From JOPF133 sp035505095 (GTDB taxonomy: Bacteria > Acidobacteriota > Terriglobia > Bryobacterales > Bryobacteraceae), in assembly GCA_035505095.1 (NCBI GenBank), contig DATJRE010000133.1:1-10120 (forward strand): a DNA stretch of 10,120 nt. Reading direction: 5' to 3'. Position 1 is the stretch's first letter. Each line of letters opens with the position of its first letter. Below the pieces are notes generated by a model that ran no database searches, was not told the DNA's origin, and saw only the letters and a program-made list of their open reading frames with translations. This document shows, one piece after another, positions 6,097-10,120 of this stretch. The position numbers and the translations under genes were made by a program.

Positions 6097-7185
6097 TCAC
6101 AAACGCATGCGCTGGCCGTAACCGGTCATTTCGAGATACCCGACGCCGGAGGCCGATCCGGAGTAGGTGACGGCGCCTTCCCAGTAAGTGGGGCTGGCGG
6201 AATCTTGGGCGACCAGTTCCTGATTGGGGATCGCGGCGCGGCAGACCAGCGCGATGCCGAGCGAAGGAACGGTAACGCGCCAGGCGACGGGGTAGCGGAT
6301 GTGAGTGCGCGGGCTGGTCCAGAACTCTTCGGGCTGGAGCTGGAAATCGTCGCGGCGGAGGTGGGTGGGGCGGCCATCGGGAGAGGTATAGGTTCCGGCG
6401 GAGTAGGGGTCGAGAGTGCCATCGGTGCGGCGTAACTGGAAGAGCATGAGCTCGGAAGGCGCGGGGCCGGAGGCGCCGAGTTGCATGCTGAACCAGTCCC
6501 AGCCCTGCTGGTTGTTTTCGAGCGGGTGGGTGAACCATTCGTGGTCCATCCAGGCGGTGCCGGTGACGGGGAAACCGTTGAGCGAGCCTTCGGCCGCGAG
6601 CAGCGGGAAGGACACGTAGTAGGAGGCCTTGCCGGCGCCCTCGGCCTTCTGGCTGACGCTGTTTTCGCCATTGATGACGGGCGGGGTGCGGGGGGTGAGG
6701 CGGAGGGTGAAGCGGACGCCCTCGGCCAGGGCAGTGAGGGTTTGGGCGCCCGAGGTCTTGTCCCAGAGGGCCTGCCAGTTGCCGTTCCAGATGCGGCCTG
6801 CGTCGAAGCTGACACCGGCAAGGCCGGGACCGGCGCGGTTGAGGCGCTGAAAGTAGCGGAAGCGGGCGGCGCCGATATCGGTGAGCGCCAGGTGGGCGAG
6901 GTAGAGGTCGTCCACTCGCCAGGCGGACGGGTTGGCGGAGGGGCCGCGGCGCTGGGCCTGGCGGAAGAAGACCAGCTCAAAGCCGTAGCGGCGGCCGTTG
7001 GAGGCGTGGAGATTGCCGGTGTAATACCACCATTCGGTGCGGAACTCGGGGTGGTTGAAATGGTCGCGGGGGAATTCGAAGCGGTAGCCGGGGAGGGCCT
7101 CGCGATAGCCCGGGATGCCGGCCGAGAGGCATGCGGCGAGGCAAAGGGCGGCGGAGAAGCGACGTAACTGCGAAGGAACCTTCAA
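6097..7185 (-). CDS. Predicted lipoprotein, AttH/CrtC-like lipocalin-domain family (COG5621-like)
   Basis: The protein has 362 residues from a TTG at 7185. Residues 1-19 look like a lipoprotein signal: KVPSQLRRFSAALCLAAC, with lipobox LAAC and lipidated Cys19. The mature part shows the AttH/carotenoid 1,2-hydratase-type signature: TEWWYYTGNL (50-59), WMDHEWFT (212-219), GWDWFSMQL (228-236), YWEGAV (334-339) and GVGYLEMTGY (347-356). These are two lipocalin-like beta domains annotated as 'predicted secreted hydrolase'. In CrtC the family hydrates carotenoids; no carotenoid genes are here, so a lipid- or isoprenoid-binding envelope role is inferred only. The frame stays open to another TTG at 7269 (390 residues), but that start would bury the signal peptide behind a proline-rich leader. 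Neither TTG has a convincing Shine-Dalgarno. It is likely co-transcribed with the aldolase gene 26 nt downstream. Confidence 0.85.
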   Translation of the reverse strand: MKVPSQLRRFSAALCLAACLSAGIPGYREALPGYRFEFPRDHFNHPEFRTEWWYYTGNLHASNGRRYGFELVFFRQAQRRGPSANPSAWRVDDLYLAHLALTDIGAARFRYFQRLNRAGPGLAGVSFDAGRIWNGNWQALWDKTSGAQTLTALAEGVRFTLRLTPRTPPVINGENSVSQKAEGAGKASYYVSFPLLAAEGSLNGFPVTGTAWMDHEWFTHPLENNQQGWDWFSMQLGASGPAPSELMLFQLRRTDGTLDPYSAGTYTSPDGRPTHLRRDDFQLQPEEFWTSPRTHIRYPVAWRVTVPSLGIALVCRAAIPNQELVAQDSASPTYWEGAVTYSGSASGVGYLEMTGYGQRMRL

Positions 7186-7270
7186 TCCGCCATGGTACTG
7201 CAAGCGGCAACGCGGGCCGGCGCCGGCGGGGAAGGCTGAAATGGGGGGTGGCGGGGCCGGAACCTTCAAA

Positions 7271-7300
7271 AAAATACCGAAAACGGGCGGAAACTGTCCA
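7271..7300 (-). promoter_or_regulatory. Candidate promoter for the lipoprotein-aldolase unit
   Basis: TGGACA (7295-7300, one base off TTGACA) and TATTTT (7271-7276) on the minus strand are 18 nt apart. Transcription would start near 7265, giving an 80-nt leader to the TTG at 7185. The match is moderate and rests on the boxes alone. Confidence 0.4.
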
Positions 7301-7319
7301 TTTTAGTACTTCCGGCTTT

Positions 7320-7505
7320 CTCCTGTTGCCGGTTAGTAGCCAGCGGGTTTTTTCCTTCCGCGAGGCAGCAATGGGGACGGGTTTTTTCCCGCTCCCAGGC
7401 AACAGCGGGCGGGGGGAATTCCCTGTTGCCAGGGAGCGCCGGGGACCGGAGATTCCCCGCTCCCAGGCAGCATTTTGGCGGTCTTTCCCTGCTGCCAGGA
7501 AGAGG
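7320..7505. repeat. Array of alternating inverted ~33-bp repeats (hairpin units every 67 bp)
   Basis: The core word appears as TGYTGCC and as its complement GGCARCA in turn. The clearest unit pairs CGCTCCCAGGCAACAG (7390-7405) with CTGTTGCCAGGGAGCG (7423-7438), 15 of 16 complementary around a 17-nt spacer. The next unit pairs 7457-7472 with 7490-7505, 13 of 16, again with a 17-nt spacer and exactly 67 bp on. A decayed earlier part has TGTTGCC (7324-7330) and GGCAGCA (7364-7370). GGGTTTTTTCC is repeated at 7345 and 7379, 34 bp apart. The array fills most of the 7270-7587 gap between divergent genes. Minus-strand translation gives a repetitive peptide that I take as non-coding. Confidence 0.75.
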
Positions 7506-7574
7506 TCCGGATAGCGAAGTCCGAATAACTAAAGAGATATTGAGCGAGCAAGGTCGCAAATGCGAATCTCACCC

Positions 7575-7580
7575 AAGAGG
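7575..7580 (+). promoter_or_regulatory. Shine-Dalgarno site of the PilZ gene
   Basis: AAGAGG lies 7 nt before the ATG at 7588. This fixes the start there rather than at the in-frame ATG at 7426, which lies inside the repeat array. Confidence 0.65.
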
Positions 7581-7587
7581 CGCGGGA

Positions 7588-7992
7588 ATGGACATCTTTG
7601 ACGACAAGCTGATGAAGAGCGGAGAACGCGAGCGGCGCACCAAGCGGCGCTTTCACATCGAACAGGAAGTGCGCTACAAGCTGCTGTATGGGCAGCGCAT
7701 CGCCGAAACGGGGCGCGGCACCACCGTGAACATTTCGAGCGGGGGGCTGTGGTTCACCACCGACAATGTGCTGACGACGGGCATACCGGTGGAGATTTCG
7801 ATGAACTGGCCGGTGCTGCTGAACGACTCCTGTCCGATGAAGCTGATGATTTACGGCTGCGTGCTGCGGAGCAACGATCGGGGCGCAGCCGTGGCCATTG
7901 AGCGGTACGAGTTCCGTACGCAAAGCATGAAAGCATTCCAAGCGGCCCAGCAACAGCAGCAACAGCCCGTTGAGATGCGGTATCACAGCTAA
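7588..7992 (+). CDS. Small PilZ-domain protein
   Basis: A 134-residue cytosolic protein made of one PilZ domain. The two c-di-GMP-binding motifs are visible: an arginine cluster ERRTKRRF (15-22) that satisfies RxxxR, and NISSGG (48-53), which satisfies [D/N]xSxxG. Beta strands continue through PVEISMNWP (67-75) and MKLMIYGCVLRS (84-95), ending in GAAVAIERYEF (99-109). Stand-alone PilZ proteins act as c-di-GMP receptors for motility, exopolysaccharide or pilus functions. The target cannot be named from this context because neighbours on both sides are on the other strand. The tail (115-134) has six consecutive glutamines (121-126) and looks disordered. The first ~13 residues are acidic and polar. 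The only convincing plus-strand gene in the window. Confidence 0.87.
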   Translation: MDIFDDKLMKSGERERRTKRRFHIEQEVRYKLLYGQRIAETGRGTTVNISSGGLWFTTDNVLTTGIPVEISMNWPVLLNDSCPMKLMIYGCVLRSNDRGAAVAIERYEFRTQSMKAFQAAQQQQQQPVEMRYHS

Positions 7993-8012
7993 CGGGTAAG
8001 CGCGGAGTTGAA

Positions 8013-8029
8013 GGGCTTTGACGCAGCCC
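8013..8029. other. Small hairpin after the PilZ gene
   Basis: GGGCT (8013-8017) pairs with AGCCC (8025-8029) around a 7-nt loop, 20 nt after the pilZ stop. The stem is short and no T-tract follows on the plus strand, so a terminator role is weak. Confidence 0.3.
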
Positions 8030-8085
8030 GGCGGCCCCGCAAAACAAAAACAGCCTCCCCCGTCCACTGGCAGCAACCTCCCCCG

Positions 8086-8110
8086 GCCCCACCGGAAACT
8101 ACGGTGGGGC
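8086..8110. terminator. Perfect 9-bp hairpin between convergent genes
   Basis: GCCCCACCG (8086-8094) and CGGTGGGGC (8102-8110) are exact complements around the 7-nt loop GAAACTA. It lies between the convergent PilZ and VWFA genes and could end transcripts from either side. No T-tract directly follows on either strand; on the minus strand a T-rich stretch (GTTTTTGTTTT) occurs only about 35 nt further on. Intrinsic termination is therefore inferred. Confidence 0.45.
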
Positions 8111-8161
8111 AGCCCTTCCCCATATGAAGTCCGGCGACAGCCGGCAGATGGGCAGCCACGC

Positions 8162-8195
8162 GCCCGGCTCGGAAGTGACGCCTCCGAGACCGGGC
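8162..8195. terminator. Strong 12-bp hairpin just after the VWFA gene stop
   Basis: GCCCGGCTCGGA (8162-8173) pairs with TCCGAG (8183-8188) and CCGGGC (8190-8195), with one bulged A at 8189 and a 9-nt loop. It begins 12 nt after the minus-strand stop codon at 8208. Position and strength suggest a transcript-end or RNA-stabilising hairpin, but no U-tract follows. The rest of 7993-8207 holds no open gene that I can support. Confidence 0.5.
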
Positions 8196-8207
8196 CAAAA
8201 GGCGAGA

Positions 8208-10076
8208 CTATGGCACCAACTCCAGGTCCACAAACTGGATGGCTATGCGCGGCGGGTCGGCGGGGGCGAGCTTATCGGTGACGCCGAAGCGCATGACGTA
8301 GCGGCCGGGCTCCAGGTTGGCAGGGAGGGTAATCTGGCCGGTCATGGGGATGCGCCGGGGATCGCGTGCCGCGCGCAACTCGACATCCACAGGCTGATTG
8401 GCGACGGTCATCTTTCCTTCGCGGTAAAACACCGCCTGAAGCTGGATGCGGGAGAGTTTGTCCGCACCGGCAGTGAGGTTATACAGCTCGCAGCGATAGG
8501 TGATGGGCTGGCCGCCGCGGAAAGTGCGCAGGACGGCCGCGAACTGCGGTTCGGTGGTGTGGGGATGGGCGGGGTCCAACCAGCCGGCGGCGGACGCATC
8601 GCCGGGGCCGGTGAGTTCCACGCCCGAGATCGCCATACGGCCATCTTCCACACCGGGCACTTCCAGCCAGGAGGCGGCCGATCCCAGGCGGCCGCTGCTA
8701 TCGTCGCTGACCACGGTGCGAATTTGCAGCATGGTGTTGGCGTCATTCTGCAAAGGGGCAGGGCCGGCGCCGCGCTCGGCCATCCGCACCGGCAACTCGC
8801 CGGTGACCATCACGCCGGTGCGCAGACCCTGCTGGTATTGGTCGTGGTCCCAGGAGATGCTGGTGCCCCATTCCTGGTGTTGCAGGGACGGGCCGGTGGC
8901 GCCGAAGGAGGCCACCAGGACCCTGGCTCCGGCGTGGTAGATGCCATTCAGATCCTGGCGAAAGGCCAGGTCGCGCGCATCCAGATGGACCATCACGGCT
9001 ATGGTGGAACCTTGGGGACTGTTGTAGAAGATGGGGGTGAGGCGGGTGCGAATCTGGCCGGTGGAAAACGGTTGGGACATGGCGCGGGGCAGATCGTCTT
9101 CGCCCTGCTCGGGAGAGGCGACCAGCAGATCGCCAGGGGTTTCGGATGGCTCGTGAGTGCTAAGGATCTGGATGCCGGGGCGGGACGCCTTGAGGCGCGG
9201 CACTTCCTCGGATTCGGCCTGCGCGTAGAGGATGCGGTAATAGCCATCGGGACCGCCAACGGAGTGCGCGAGCGCCTGCGGCAGAGCCGAACCGGCGTCC
9301 AGCAATTCGCCACCCGTGCGGCGGGCCAGGGCCGCCATTCCTTGGGAATCGATGGCGGTGCGGGCGGGGCTAGTGGAGGGCACCGGCGTGGGAGCGGAAG
9401 GATCGATGCCGTAAACCGATACGGCGGCTTGTTTGGCCGCGGAGGCAAGGGCTTCGAGGGCGGTGACGGGCTGCTCGTGGAGATTGGGTGATAACAGCAC
9501 CAGCCATTTGTGTCCGGGCAAGTGGTTCAGTCCGGCGATGGCCACGCGGAGGACGCCCATGGCGCCGGTATTGAAGACGCCGGCGCGGTCCGCCGCGGAG
9601 TTGAAGAAGGCCCGGCGCGGATTGAAGTAGAGGCGGGCAATAGCTTGGCCGAGCAGCTTTGGATCGTTGGTGAGTTGCTGGAGTTCGCCTTCGCCAGAGC
9701 CGCTGCGGAGGATGGCGATACGATCGCCGGCGTGGAGAGTGGGGAGAAATTGTTGGAGCGCGGCGCGGACGTTGTCGATGGCCTCTTCGGTAAGGGCAAG
9801 GTCGTCGACCACGAAGACGATGGTGCGGCGGGCGCTGGTATCGACGTAACCGCAGCTTGCGATTTTGAGGGGCTTGCCGGATTCGAGCGAGAAATCGGCG
9901 GCGGTGAGACCTTGGGCGATGCGGCCGGCGGCATCGGTGACCAGGGCATCCAATTCGACCATGTGGCCGCGGGCGTGGTGAAAAGACGGGAAGCCGCGGG
10001 GCGCGACCGGAGCGGGTGCGAACTGGCCGTAGCCGGCGCGGGCGAGCAGAAACAGAATGGCGAGCCGTGTCGTCAT
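8208..10076 (-). CDS. Secreted VWFA-related protein of the Acidobacteria type (TIGR03436-like)
   Basis: The protein has 622 residues from the ATG at 10076. Residues 1-17 are a signal peptide (MTTRLAILFLLARAGYG), so it is exported. The N-terminal module ELDALVTDAAGRIAQGLTAA (41-60) plus DFSLESGKPLKI is the family hallmark that precedes the VWA fold. The VWA-like domain runs to about 285: RTIVFVVDDLALT (84-96), AGDRIAILRSG (116-126), HKWLVLLSPN (189-198), VSVYGIDPSAP (219-229), then GGPDGYYRILY (274-284) and RLKASRPGIQI (294-304). The metal site DxSxS is altered to DLALT, so metal binding is doubtful. The C-terminal half is beta-rich, of unknown function, and common to longer family members. 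Role unknown; surface or adhesive functions are guesses. A GTG at 10097 would add seven residues before the signal peptide and is less likely. No strong Shine-Dalgarno precedes the ATG. Confidence 0.88.
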   Translation of the reverse strand: MTTRLAILFLLARAGYGQFAPAPVAPRGFPSFHHARGHMVELDALVTDAAGRIAQGLTAADFSLESGKPLKIASCGYVDTSARRTIVFVVDDLALTEEAIDNVRAALQQFLPTLHAGDRIAILRSGSGEGELQQLTNDPKLLGQAIARLYFNPRRAFFNSAADRAGVFNTGAMGVLRVAIAGLNHLPGHKWLVLLSPNLHEQPVTALEALASAAKQAAVSVYGIDPSAPTPVPSTSPARTAIDSQGMAALARRTGGELLDAGSALPQALAHSVGGPDGYYRILYAQAESEEVPRLKASRPGIQILSTHEPSETPGDLLVASPEQGEDDLPRAMSQPFSTGQIRTRLTPIFYNSPQGSTIAVMVHLDARDLAFRQDLNGIYHAGARVLVASFGATGPSLQHQEWGTSISWDHDQYQQGLRTGVMVTGELPVRMAERGAGPAPLQNDANTMLQIRTVVSDDSSGRLGSAASWLEVPGVEDGRMAISGVELTGPGDASAAGWLDPAHPHTTEPQFAAVLRTFRGGQPITYRCELYNLTAGADKLSRIQLQAVFYREGKMTVANQPVDVELRAARDPRRIPMTGQITLPANLEPGRYVMRFGVTDKLAPADPPRIAIQFVDLELVP

Positions 10077-10120
10077 CTGTTTGGAATGTACCACCACCGG
10101 CGGGCGCGTGGGGCATGCTT

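Noticed and set aside
6071..6538. N-terminal extension of the aldolase frame up to 6538
   Set aside because: The extra residues lie in a different frame of the lipoprotein gene, are Arg/Pro/His-rich, and the LacD family begins at the internal ATG at 6070.
7320..7505. CRISPR array
   Set aside because: Repeats are short, diverged, alternate in orientation, and are not separated by unique spacers; no cas gene is nearby.
7266..7559. Minus-strand frame with a repetitive Cys/Pro/Arg peptide across the 7320-7505 array
   Set aside because: The peptide periodicity comes from the DNA repeats, it has no Shine-Dalgarno and no recognisable fold, and it overlaps the divergent promoter region.
8010..8200. 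c-di-GMP (GEMM) riboswitch next to the PilZ gene, suggested by the GAAA-containing hairpin loop
   Set aside because: The conserved GEMM core and tetraloop receptor are absent, the loop has seven bases rather than a GNRA tetraloop, and the region lies downstream of both convergent genes rather than in a 5' leader.

Overview
This GC-rich window most likely comes from an Acidobacteriota genome, probably a Bryobacterales/Solibacter-type soil lineage. The evidence is gene content: a PadR regulator overlapping an ADOP-type orphan permease, and a VWFA-related protein of the kind expanded in Acidobacteria (TIGR03436-like). The assignment is inferred from recognised families, not from a database search.

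Layout from left to right. Bases 1-2598 (minus) hold nearly all of an ADOP/MacB-FtsX-type permease whose last few residues lie beyond the left edge. Its start overlaps padR (2573-2944, minus). padR has a sharp sigma70-like promoter buried in a large palindrome. Bases 3004-3335 carry two copies of an interspersed 'GCGGAGACGCGGAG' repeat. These end just before the stop of a Ycf46-like AAA+ ATPase (3344-4939, minus). Next come a LacD-type class I aldolase (5057-6070, minus) and, 26 nt upstream of it, a predicted lipoprotein of the AttH/CrtC-like lipocalin family (6097-7185, minus). Bases 7270-7587 are mostly an array of alternating inverted repeats. A short PilZ-domain gene (7588-7992) is the only convincing plus-strand gene. 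It converges on a secreted VWFA-related protein (8208-10076, minus) across a 215-bp gap with strong hairpins.

Functionally, padR and the permease form one clear unit: an autoregulated repressor followed by its translationally coupled membrane protein. The lipoprotein and aldolase genes are close enough to be co-transcribed, but their functions do not obviously connect. The AAA+ ATPase, PilZ and VWFA genes look like independent units. I see no phage, CRISPR, toxin-antitoxin or clear insertion-sequence genes, and no convincing undescribed multi-gene system. The most interesting signals are non-coding: the padR operator/leaderless promoter, the two repeat families, and the hairpins between the convergent genes.
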